From assembly GCA_040954595.2 (NCBI GenBank), contig CM082586.2, positions 11,470,001 through 11,534,000 of the forward strand: a DNA stretch of 64,000 nucleotides, given 5' to 3'. The stretch comes from Balanoglossus misakiensis. Taxonomy: Eukaryota; Hemichordata. A model generated the notes under the pieces. That model saw only the letters and a list, made by a program, of their open reading frames with translations, made no database searches and had not been told where the DNA came from. This document shows, piece by piece, positions 10,901 to 21,405 of the stretch. Both the position numbers and the translations under genes were made by a program. Numbering within the stretch: the stretch's first letter is position 1; each line of letters starts with the position of its first letter.

Positions 10901-12690
10901 CTCAGGTAGATCTTGAAAACGGCTGAACCTACAAATCTCAAACTTGGCACAATGGTGCAGGTCTATGAGAGCTTGTGCAGTATCCCTGTGAATGTTTAAT
11001 TAGTCATGTGACCTGATGACCATATATGGGCAAAGTTTTCAAATGGGCCTAATTTGCATATGAATGGAGATATCAAAATTCTTTTAGCGATTTTTGCAGA
11101 CCATGTGGTCAGTGTCCTACATGCCAAATGTCAAGGCCGTGGGCCAAGTCTATTTTGAGAAGAAGATTTTTTTATTTTTCATATTTTTGAACCCAGCCAT
11201 GGGCCTATACTTTCTATAGTTAAGCTATGACGCTATGTCCACGTCGGCTGTGCAATGGTCCTGTACAGTGACTCTTTATTGGCCCGTGAGCAGAATGGAA
11301 CCACAATAAAAGGCTAAATTTTGGGCTCACCTGTAACACCTGCTTAACTCATTAATTATGTGCATACCTAATTCCAGGATAACTAATACGGCTAGAGGTT
11401 TTGTTCTTGTGGGACATGGACCAGTATGGGATCAAAAATTGTTGCCCAAATTTTGGGTGACCTCAGGTGACCTTTGACCTACTTTCCTATATCTCGGCAT
11501 CCACAGCAAGTACAGACTTGGCGTTTGGAGGGTTGTGACTAAAATTGAAAAGACAAAATTGGGGGCCACCTGTGACACCTGCATATTCATTAATTATGTG
11601 CATACCTAATTCCAGGCTAGCCAATAGGGCTAGAGGTTTGATTTTTGTTGAACATGGACCAGTATGGGGTTAACATTTCTTGCCTAATTTTGGGTGACCT
11701 CAGGTGACCTTTGACCTAACTTTCTATATCTCGGCATCCAGATCAGGTACAGACTTGGCATTTGGAGGGATTGAACTCCCAATGGAGTCTTACACTTTAC
11801 CTCAAAGTTGGGGGTCACCTGTGGCACCTGCTTATCTCATTAATTATGTGCATACCTAATTCCAGGCTAGAAAATAGGGCTAGAGGTTTGACTTTTGTTG
11901 AACATGGACCAGTATGGGGTTAAAATTTCTTGCCCAATTTTGGGTGACCTCAGGTGACCTTTGACCTACTTTACCATATCTCGGCATCCACAGCAGATAC
12001 AGCCTTGGCATTTGGAGGGATGGAACTCCTGATGGAGCCTTACACTTTACCTCATTAATTATGCGCATATCTAATTCTAGGCGAACCAATAGGGCTAGAG
12101 GTCTGGTCTTTGTTGGACCTGGACTAGTATGGGGTCAAAAATTTTTGCCCAACTTTCGGGCGGCCTCAGGTGACCTTTGACCTACTTTCCTATATCTCGG
12201 CATCCAGAACAGGTACAGCTTTTGTGTTTGGATGGATCAAACTATTAATGGAGTCTTACACTTTACATCATTAATTATGTGCATATCTAATTTAAGACAA
12301 ACCAATAGGGCTAGAGGTCTGGTTTCTGTTGGACCTGGACTAGTATTGGGATCAAAACGTTTCGCCCAAATTTTGGGTGACCACATATGACCTTTGACCT
12401 TCGGCTTAAGCTTGTGCCCGTCATCGCTGCTTGCAGCTATATTTAGGGCCCAAGCCCAGCAGGCTTGGGCCCTATTGGTATTACTGGCTTTTTTTAGGGC
12501 CCAAGCGCATGCAGCGCTTGGGCCCTATTGGTATTATCCTCTTTTTTAGGGCACAAGCCAAGCAGGCTTGTGCCCTATTGGTATTACTGGGGTTTTTCAT
12601 CTTTTTTTAGGGCACAAGCGCCCTCAGGCGCTTGTGCCCTATTGCTATTACTGGGGTTTTTCATCTTTTTCTTCTTGTGTAGTTTTTTTG
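10901..12690 (+). repeat. 1.78-kb unit A2
   Basis: Again 1,790 bp and nearly identical to unit A1, including the four hairpins. Confidence 0.93.
12446..12639. repeat. Four-hairpin cluster of unit A2
   Basis: Same four stems as unit A1, at 12446, 12497, 12549 and 12610, with unchanged arms and loops. Confidence 0.95.
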
Positions 12691-14463
12691 CTCAGGTAGA
12701 TCTTGAAAACGGCTGAACCTACAAATCTCAAACTTGGCACAATGGTGCAGGTCTATGAGAGCTTGTGCAGTATCCCTGTGAATGTTTAATTAGTCATGTG
12801 ACCTGATGACCATATATGGGCAAAGTTTTCAAATGGGCCTAATTTGCATATGAATGGAGATATCAAAATTCTTTTAGCGATTTTTGCAGACCATGTGGTC
12901 AGTGTCCTACATGCCAAATGTCAAGGCCGTGGGCCAAGTCTATTTTGAGAAGAAGATTTTTTTATTTTTCATATTTTTGAACCCAGCCATGGGCCTATAC
13001 TTTCTATAGTTAAGCTATGACGCTATGTCCATGTCGGCTGTGCATTGGTCCTGTACAGTGACTCTCTATTGGCCCGTGAGCAGAATGGCACCACAATAAA
13101 AGGCAAAGTTTTGGGATCACCTGTAACACCTGCTTAACTCATTAATTATGTGCATACCTAATTCCAGGCTAACTAATAAGGCTAGAGGTTTTGTTCTTGT
13201 GGGACATGGATCAGTATGGCATCAAAAATTTTTGCCCAAATTTTGGGTGACCTCAGGTGACCTTTGACCTACTTTCCTATATCTCAGCATCCACAGCAGG
13301 CACTGACTTGGCGTTTGGAGGGTTGTGACTAAAATTGAAAAGACAAAATTAGGGGTCACCTGTGACACCTGCGTAACTCTATTATGTGCATGCGTAATTG
13401 TGGGGTCAATGAAAGGGATGCTAGCATGGTATTTGTTGCACATGGATCAATATGAAGTCCGATTTTCCTGTCAAGTTGTGGGCGACCTTATGTGATATTT
13501 CACCTACTTTTGCTTAGTGAATAACAGCAGATGCATGCAGCTTTGGCGTGGTGGGGGGGGGGTATACGGATGGGACCATAATGATATACCAAAGGCGGGG
13601 TCACCCGTTGCACCTGCCGAAGTCATTGATTTTGTACATTTAATTGGACACTAACCAACAGGGCGATATGTGTGGTTTTTGTTCCACACGGACGAATGTA
13701 AGTGTCAGTTGGTTTTTGCCCAAATGTATAAGGTGATTTGGATGACCTCTGTCGTACAGTGCCATATCTCAGCACGTTGTGCAGGTGCAGCTTTGGTATT
13801 TGGAAGGATGAAACTATCATGAAATGCCAAATACATGGGGATACCTGTGACACCTGCTTGATTTGTGTATTCCGTGCATACCTAATGGTAGGCAAAGTGA
13901 AAGGGCTGCAAATGTAGGATTTGTTGCACATGACATAAACAGGAATGAAAATTTTTTGTCAAATATTTGGTTGACCTCAGGTGTCAATTGACCTGCTTTC
14001 CATATGTTAGCATGCACATCATATATAGCCAGGTGTTTGGAGGGGTAGGGTAGGACCTCTGCGTCATGAAATGCTAAATTCCTGGGGCCACCTGTAACTT
14101 ACTTGCGTAACTCATTTTATGGTCATATCTGATTTGACCAACCCAACGGGCAAGGATTTTCCGTTGTCTTGAATATGAACCAAATTTTTGGTCCAATTTT
14201 TGGGTACCCTCAACTGACCTTTGAAGTACTTACTGAAGTACTTACAACGTAGAAGTTCACCTTTGGTTGTTGTTTTTGTACTTGTACGACATGCATTTCA
14301 GGTGGTTGCCTACTTCCCCATATCTCAACATCGAGAGCAAATACAGCCTACGCATTTGAATGGTACAACCCTGAATGGAGTCTAATGGTTATTAACTCTA
14401 TGCTTGGGCCCCTTCAATGCTGCTTGCAGCTTTAATTTTTTTTTTTCTTGTGTAGTTTTTTTG
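12691..14463 (+). repeat. 1.78-kb unit, A/B mosaic
   Basis: The first ~180 bp carry A-type bases (AAAACGGCTGAACC, GTCTATGAGAGCTTG, AAAATTCTTTTAGCG). From about 13031 the text is B-type (TCCATGTCGGCTGTGCATTGG). This is a recombinant unit at the border of the two subtypes. It ends with GGGCCCCTTCAATGCTGC and TTGCAGCTTTAA and lacks the hairpin cluster. Confidence 0.85.
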
Positions 14464-16240
14464 CTCAGGTAGATCTTGAAAACGGTTGAACCTACAAATC
14501 TCAAACTTGGCACAATGGTGCAGGCCTATGAGAGCTGGTGCAGTATCCCTGTGAATGTTTAATTAGTCATGTGACCTGATGACCATATATGGGCAAAGTT
14601 TTCAAATGGGCCTAATTTGCATATGAATGGAGATATCAAAATTTTTTTAGCGATTTTTGCAGACCATGTGGTCAGTGTCCTACATGCCAAATGTCAAGGC
14701 CGTGGGCCAAGTCTATTTTGAGAAGAAGATTTTTTTATTTTTCATATTTTTGAACCCAGCCATGGGCCTATACTTTCTATAGTTAAGCTATGACGCTATG
14801 TCCATGTCGGCTGTGCATTGGTCCTGTACAGTGACTCTCTATTGGCCCGTGAGCAGAATGGCACCACAATAAAAGGCAAAGTTTTGGGATCACCTGTAAC
14901 ACCTGCTTAACTCATTAATTATGTGCATACCTAATTCCAGGCTAACTAATAAGGCTAGAGGTTTTGTTCTTGTGGGACATGGATCAGTATGGCATCAAAA
15001 ATTTTTGCCCTAATTTTGGGTGACCTCAGGTGACCTTTGACCTACTTTCCTATATCTCAGCATCCACAGCAGGCACTGACTTGGCGTTTGGAGGGTTGTG
15101 ACTAAAATTGAAAAGACAAAATTAGGGGTCACCTGTGACACCTGCGTAACTCTATTATGTGCATGCGTAATTGTGGGGTCAATGAAAGGGATGCTAGCAT
15201 GGTATTTGTTGCACATGGATCAATACGAAGTCAGATTTTCCTGTCAAGTTGTGGGCGACCTTATGTGATATTTCACCTACTTTTGCTTAGTGAATAACAG
15301 CAGATGCATGCAGCTTTGGCGTGGTGGGGGGGGGGGGGGTATACGGATGGGACCATAATGATATACCAAAGGCGGAGTCACCCGTTGCACCTGCCGAAGT
15401 CATTGATTTTGTACATTTAATTGGACACTAACCAACAGGGCGATATGTGTGGTTTTTGTTCCACACGGACGAATGTAAGTGTCAGTTGGTTTTTGCCCAA
15501 ATGTATAAGGTGATTTGGATGACCTCTGTCGTACAGTGCCATATCTCAGCACGTTGTGCAGGTGCAGCTTTGGTATTTGTAGGGATGAAACTATCATGAA
15601 ATGCCAAATACATGGGGATACCTGTGACACCTGCTTGATTTGTGTATTGCGTGCATACCTAATGGTAGGCAAAGTGAAAGGGCTGCAAATGTAGGATTTG
15701 TTGCACATGACATAAACAGGAATGAAAATTTTTTGTCAAATATTTGGTTGACCTCAGGTGTCAATTGACCTGCTTTCCATATGTTAGCATGCAAATCATA
15801 TATAGCCAGGTGTTTGGAGGGGTAGGGTAGGACCTCTGCGTCATGAAATGCTAAATTCCTGGGGCCACCTGTAACTTACTTGCGTAACTCATTTTATGGT
15901 CATATCTGATTTGACCAACCCAACGGGCAAGGATTTTCCGTTGTCTTGAATATGAACCAAATTTTTGGTCCAATTTTTGGGTACCCTCAACTGACCTTTG
16001 AAGTACTTACTGAAGTACTTACAACGTAGAAGTTCACCTTTGGTTGTTGTTTTTGTACTTGTACGACATGCATTTCAGGTGGTTGCCTACTTCCCCATAT
16101 CTCAACATCGAGAGCAAATACAGCCTACGCATTTGAATGGTACAACCCTGAATGGAGTCTAATGGTTATTAACTCTATGCTTGGGCCCCTTCAATGCTGC
16201 TTGCAGCTTTAATTTTTTTTTTTCTTGTGTAGTTTTTTTG
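14464..16240 (+). repeat. 1.78-kb unit B1
   Basis: B-type unit with strongly diverged inner monomers; only the first retains an exact TGACCTTTGACCT (about 15030). It has a run of 13 G near 15325 and the B-type end without hairpins. Nearly identical to unit B2. Confidence 0.92.
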
Positions 16241-18015
16241 CTCAGGTAGATCTTGAAAACGGTTGAACCTACAAATCTCAAACTTGGCACAATGGTGCAG
16301 GCCTATGAGAGCTGGTGCAGTATCCCTGTGAATGTTTAATTAGTCATGTGACCTGATGACCATATATGGGCAAAGTTTTCAAATGGGCCTAATTTGCATA
16401 TGAATGGAGATATCAAAATTTTTTTAGCGATTTTTGCAGACCATGTGGTCAGTGTCCTACATGCCAAATGTCAAGGCCGTGGGCCAAGTCTATTTTGAGA
16501 AGAAGATTTTTTTATTTTTCATATTTTTGAACCCAGCCATGGGCCTATACTTTCTATAGTTAAGCTATGACGCTATGTCCATGTCGGCTGTGCATTGGTC
16601 CTGTACAGTGACTCTCTATTGGCCCGTGAGCAGAATGGCACCACAATAAAAGGCAAAGTTTTGGGATCACCTGTAACACCTGCTTAACTCATTAATTATG
16701 TGCATACCTAATTCCAGGCTAACTAATAAGGCTAGAGGTTTTGTTCTTGTGGGACATGGATCAGTATGGCATCAAAAATTTTTGCCCTAATTTTGGGTGA
16801 CCTCAGGTGACCTTTGACCTACTTTCCTATATCTCAGCATCCACAGCAGGCACTGACTTGGCGTTTGGAGGGTTGTGACTAAAATTGAAAAGACAAAATT
16901 AGGGGTCACCTGTGACACCTGCGTAACTCTATTATGTGCATGCGTAATTGTGGGGTCAATGAAAGGGATGCTAGCATGGTATTTGTTGCACATGGATCAA
17001 TACGAAGTCAGATTTTCCTGTCAAGTTGTGGGCGACCTTATGTGATATTTCACCTACTTTTGCTTAGTGAATAACAGCAGATGCATGCAGCTTTGGCGTG
17101 GTGGGGGGGGGGGGGGTATACGGATGGGACCATAATGATATACCAAAGGCGGGGTCACCCGTTGCACCTGCCGAAGTCATTGATTTTGTACATTTAATTG
17201 GACACTAACCAACAGGGCGATATGTGTGGTTTTTGTTCCACACGGACGAATGTAAGTGTCAGTTGGTTTTTGCCCAAATGTATAAGGTGATTTGGATGAC
17301 CTCTGTCGTACAGTGCCATATCTCAGCACGTTGTGCAGGTGCAGCTTTGGTATTTGGAGGGATGAAACTATCATGAAATGCCAAATACATGGGGATACCT
17401 GTGACACCTGCTTGATTTGTGTATTGCGTGCATACCTAATGGTAGGCAAAGTGAAAGGGCTGCAAATGTAGGATTTGTTGCACATGACATAAACAGGAAT
17501 GAAAATTTTTTGTCAAATATTTGGTTGACCTCAGGTGTCAATTGACCTGCTTTCCATATGTTAGCATGCAAATCATATATAGCCAGGTGTTTGGAGGGGT
17601 AGGGTAGGACCTCTGCGTCATGAAATGCTAAATTCCTGGGGCCACCTGTAACTTACTTGCGTAACTCATTTTATGGTCATATCTAATTTGACCAACCCAA
17701 CGGGCAAGGATTTTCCGTTGTCTTGAATATGAACCAAATTTTTGGTCCAATTTTTGGGTACCCTCAACTGACCTTTGAAGTACTTCTGAAGTACTTACAA
17801 CGTAGAAGTTCACCTTTGGTTGTTGTTTTTGTACTTGTACGACATGCATTTCAGGTGGTTGCCTACTTCCCCATATCTCAACATCGAGAGCAAATACAGC
17901 CTACGCATTTGAATGGTACAACCCTGAATGGAGTCTAATGGTTATTAACTCTATGCTTGGGCCCCTTCAATGCTGCTTGCAGCTTTAATTTTTTTTTTCT
18001 TGTGTAGTTTTTTTG
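16241..18015 (+). repeat. 1.78-kb unit B2
   Basis: Near-identical to B1, with a few substitutions and small indels (the TTACTGAAGTACTTAC stretch of B1 is shortened near 17785). Short frames here are shadows. Confidence 0.92.
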
Positions 18016-18337
18016 CTCAGGTAGATCTTGAAAACGGTTGAACCTACAAATCTCAAACTTGGCACAATGGTGCAGGCCTATGAGAGCTGGTGCAGTATCC
18101 CTGTGAATGTTTAATTAGTCATGTGACCTGATGACCATATATGGGCAAAGTTTTCAAATGGGCCTAATTTGCATATGAATGGAGATATCAAAATTCTTTT
18201 AGCGATTTTTGCAGACCATGTGGTCAGTGTCCTACATGCCAAATGTCAAGGCCGTGGGCCAAGTCTATTTTGAGAAGAAGATTTTTTATTTTTCATATTT
18301 TTATACCTGGCCATAGGCCTATATTTTCTATAGTTAA
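18016..18337 (+). repeat. 1.78-kb unit, first part, interrupted by the transposon
   Basis: Starts like B units, then diverges (ATACCTGGCCATAGGCC), and stops at CTATAGTTAA. The intact units read CTATAGTTAAGCTATGACGC, and that text resumes at 27801, so the transposon entered at TTAA. Confidence 0.9.
18334..18337. other. TTAA target duplication, left
   Basis: TTAA directly before AGGCGCC; paired with the copy after the right terminus. Confidence 0.9.
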
Positions 18338-18355
18338 AGGCGCCTAAGCTGCAAC
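18338..18355 (+). repeat. Terminal inverted repeat, left
   Basis: AGGCGCCTAAGCTGCAAC; one mismatch to the inverted right end. Sequence further inside is not alike at the two ends. Confidence 0.9.
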
Positions 18356-18605
18356 GGTTTACACTTAATTTTGCCAAAAATAACCCCCAAATGTCGCTTA
18401 CATTGTTTGAATCCATACAATTAAGCGGTATACCCTTCAACTACCACACTGGGACATCCAGTGCGAAAGAAATTCACGATTTTCGAAAACGCAGCCACGT
18501 GACCAGGAACACAAGAAATGCCGCGTCAAACGGAGAACGAGATCCCGATCTTACTGCGTGATACGGCGTGATGTGAGCGTGACCTTTATTCGCAACTCAA
18601 CAACA
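18356..18605 (+). promoter_or_regulatory. Probable 5' region of the ballast-like gene
   Basis: 250 bp between the TIR and the first ATG, with more CpG than its surroundings. It holds an E-box CACGTGAC at 18496; another CACGTG lies in intron 1 at 18653. I see no convincing TATA box. Any promoter role is inferred from position. Confidence 0.4.
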
Positions 18606-20652
18606 ATGGACGCACCATATGAGGTAACGTATGTCCATTTTGTAAACAAACTCACGTGTTTTCTGCCTCCTCAAACCTCGTTTTTTATTGCTAAATGTTC
18701 TTCAGTTCGATGTTTCACTTGAACAAAGATGATATTACTACAGTTTTAGGCTTGATCGATCAAATGTCAAGGAACCAGAGCTTGTTATGCTCGTCGCCAT
18801 ACATACGCGTTTATGGCTTACGCTACTCTCGGTCCCATCGTGGTTCGTGTGGAATACGAGGTGGTTTCGCATATTTTTTACATGACTAGTAATTCGTTTT
18901 GAATCTGGATTTACTCAGAAATGTTGTTAGTTTGTAATATGGCGTTTGGGTTGTGTAGTTACGATCGTATTCGCGTATTTGTGACATGAGCATCGACCTC
19001 TGTGTGTTCCGGTGTTTCACGGCCGTGTATAGCCGGAAACACACATACCTATAGTATGGCTAAATGTGTTTCCGCTGTACGCCCGGGCGGTTCAGTTTAA
19101 TAGTGAACAATCTTAGTAATATCCGTGAATTTCCGAATCATAAGGCAAAACGGACCACTTTCTATTCAAGGCAAAGAACACGTGGCATACAACAAGTGAC
19201 GTTGTTTGCACTGACTATAACGTTGCTATGGCGATACCATAATAAAGACAAACATGCTGTCCTTTTGCTAGGGGATTTAGATTGGATGGAAGTAGAATGG
19301 CATGGGAAATTTACTGACGGATTTACCACACTCTTTGTGTGGATTATTATGGCAAAGGCCACCTTTTTATCAAGTGGCTTAGGGAAAATATCAATGTTAT
19401 GTTTCTACTCTGCCCACTCTCTGAAAGTTTTCTTGTTCACTCATTTTGCAGGCATCTTCTGACAGTTCACAAACTGAATTTCAAACTGAATTTCAAACAA
19501 GAGGGAATCAAAGGGGCAGGGTGAGAGGTTCAACAAGAGGACAGAGAAGTAGGGGGAGAGGCAGAGGAAGAGGAAGAGGAAGAGGTGATACAAGAGCAGA
19601 TGAAGCTTTACGAGATGTGCAGGAAAGAAAAAATACTGTTTGCGTAAGTAAAAATTTGCTTTGATAATAATCGGACATAAACTGACATCAGCTTATAGCC
19701 TTCACCGTAATAATAATAATAATAATAATATCTAATTTTCAGGAAATGTTGCAGAAAATGACGCAAGAACAGATGCATGATCTGTTGTTGCAGGTGGTAG
19801 AGAGAGACATCAGTCTAGTGTTTGATTTGGCAGTGCCGTGTCAGGATAATGAAGAAGGTTACCATCCTAAACCATCAACAAACACTCCAGAATGGTGTAT
19901 ATGTGAAAACTGCAGGCAGATGCCAACACTTCCAGAGAGGAAATGTTGTGGGAAGCTGCCCGAGTTTTGTATATCTAGATTACCTGTAAGTATGTTTATG
20001 AACTGAATGCACAACAGCTTGTTGTCCACATTTTTCAAGAACAAAAATCAGCGTACAAGATATGAAGATATTAATTTTCTCTTTTAACCTGATTTTCCCT
20101 GCCCATGCTCACGTGTAGGTTCTGAATTTACAATTCAAGGTAGCGAGTTGACAAAGACATTTGCACCAATGTTTAACTAGAAAAACACCGACACCCCCCC
20201 CCCCCCCATTTGGGAGATAAATAGGTGGGATTTGATCCTGTGATAGTTTGTGCAGGCGTAGTTAGGCATGTGTACATAAAATTCATATTTCAGTGTTTCA
20301 AAGGTACAAAAACTTTCAGAAGACTGATATTGCTACATTGCAACATTTCTTCGAAAAATATTCATTGAAACAATTCATATTTTCCCAGGATTTCAGAGTC
20401 ATCTGCTTACATGAAGGGGTATTGGCAGTAGCTCGGGCCTACAGAATGGATATCATGGCTACTAATGATTTCGATGATTACAATAAGTGCAACAGGCATG
20501 CTGCCTACCGCCAGTTTATTTTGTGGCAGCACGGAAAACTGGGAGCTGGCAACCGGAAAGTTATCGCGAGCTGTTGTGTTTGGGGTATACGGGATAAATA
20601 CCCTGACAACTTCGGACAGTACACAGGGTTTATCCCAACCCGTTTTGCGTGA
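18606..20652 (+). CDS. P2X7 ballast-domain-like protein with RG-rich N-terminus (transposon cargo), 4 exons
   Basis: Coding exons 18606-18623, 19452-19643, 19743-19985 and 20389-20652 have GT-AG introns and all junctions in phase 0, giving 238 residues. The start ATG is in good context (AACAATGG). Residues 23-51 are an Arg-Gly tract. A short helical stretch (about 71-100) precedes the cysteine-rich part: WCICENC (121-127), CC (138-139), C146, later SCCVWGIRDKYP (212-223) and GQYTGF (227-232). This order (WCxC, PT, CC, AYR.F..W, SCC..IR..FP, GxYxGF) is that of the zinc- and GDP-binding cytoplasmic C-terminal domain of P2X7 receptors. There are no membrane segments, so this is not a channel. 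Its role in the transposon is unknown; nucleotide or RNA binding is a guess. Confidence 0.85.
19708..19731 (+). repeat. (TAA)n microsatellite in intron 2
   Basis: About eight TAA repeats just upstream of the exon 3 acceptor. Confidence 0.95.
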
Positions 20653-20914
20653 AGTAACAACATGATTTTATTTACAATTTTTTCCTTATATTTTCCACTA
20701 CCTCATTTTACGCAATTATTGATTTTAAGATCGAAAGAACTCAGGGTTTATGCAGGGAATGCATAATTTTATTTACATATAAGTACTATTTAGTTTGTTT
20801 TACGTTAGCTTATTTTTCTTTCTTTTTTTCTTATTTTGAATGTTTATTATCTTATTTATTGTGAAAAAAGTGACAACTTTTGTTATGTTTGAAACAGTAA
20901 TTATGTTTATTGAA

Positions 20915-20920
20915 AATAAA
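20915..20920 (+). terminator. Polyadenylation signal AATAAA of the ballast-like gene
   Basis: AATAAA about 260 bp after the stop codon, followed by T-rich and TGT-rich sequence (TTGTTGTTG near 20944), the usual arrangement. Confidence 0.65.
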
Positions 20921-21405
20921 GTTTCTTTTTAAAATGTATATAATTGTTGTTGTTTTTTGGTAAAACAGACTACATCTCTACTAAAAGGTAACTAAATTCA
21001 TGTAGAATATATCACAGGTTGCATTGACAAGCAGGTAAGACTTTGTTTCATATCTGACAATGATTATCAGACAATCACTTTCACAGAAAACACAAATATC
21101 ACTGTTTTAAAGGGGGGAAAAGGCAAAAATTGCTACAAGATTATATAAATTCTAATTTTGCAACCATTTGAAATAACCATGGTGACTCAAATCACAATTT
21201 TCACATTTTAAAGCTCATTTGCATAGTTTTGCAGATGACAACTTCAGTTGAACAAACTACCATCTACAGCCCGTCCTGCATCTTCACACCAAATATCGAG
21301 TTGGTATACCAAGCACTTTCAATTTTTGTTATGTGGACAGACATAACCCATTCCATAAGGTCCCACACACACACACGAAATGGGACAGATCAAATACATA
21401 TCAGA
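20921..21405. other. Convergent intergenic region inside the transposon
   Basis: About 490 bp between the polyadenylation signal of the forward gene and the transposase stop. AT-rich, with a short (CA)n at 21364-21376. I find no TTTATT (reverse AATAAA) here; the nearest ones lie at 20665-20860, so transposase transcripts may overlap the 3' UTR of the other gene. Confidence 0.45.

Noticed and set aside
8310-12089. Identical 69-residue reverse-strand open frames in successive 1.78-kb units
   Set aside because: They recur because the units are near-identical; the frame crosses monomer borders, has no domain, and is broken in diverged units.
10656-12639. CRISPR array or bacterial-type terminators
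   Set aside because: Hairpins with T-runs look superficially similar, but there are no spacers, the context is eukaryotic repeats, and the T-runs precede the stems.
19064-19462. 132-residue forward frame before the RG-rich exon
   Set aside because: Lies in intron 1 of the ballast-like gene, has no recognisable domain, and its frame does not continue into exon 2.
18606-20652. A true P2X receptor gene
   Set aside because: No transmembrane segments or extracellular ATP-binding region; only the cytoplasmic ballast-like part is present, inside a transposon.
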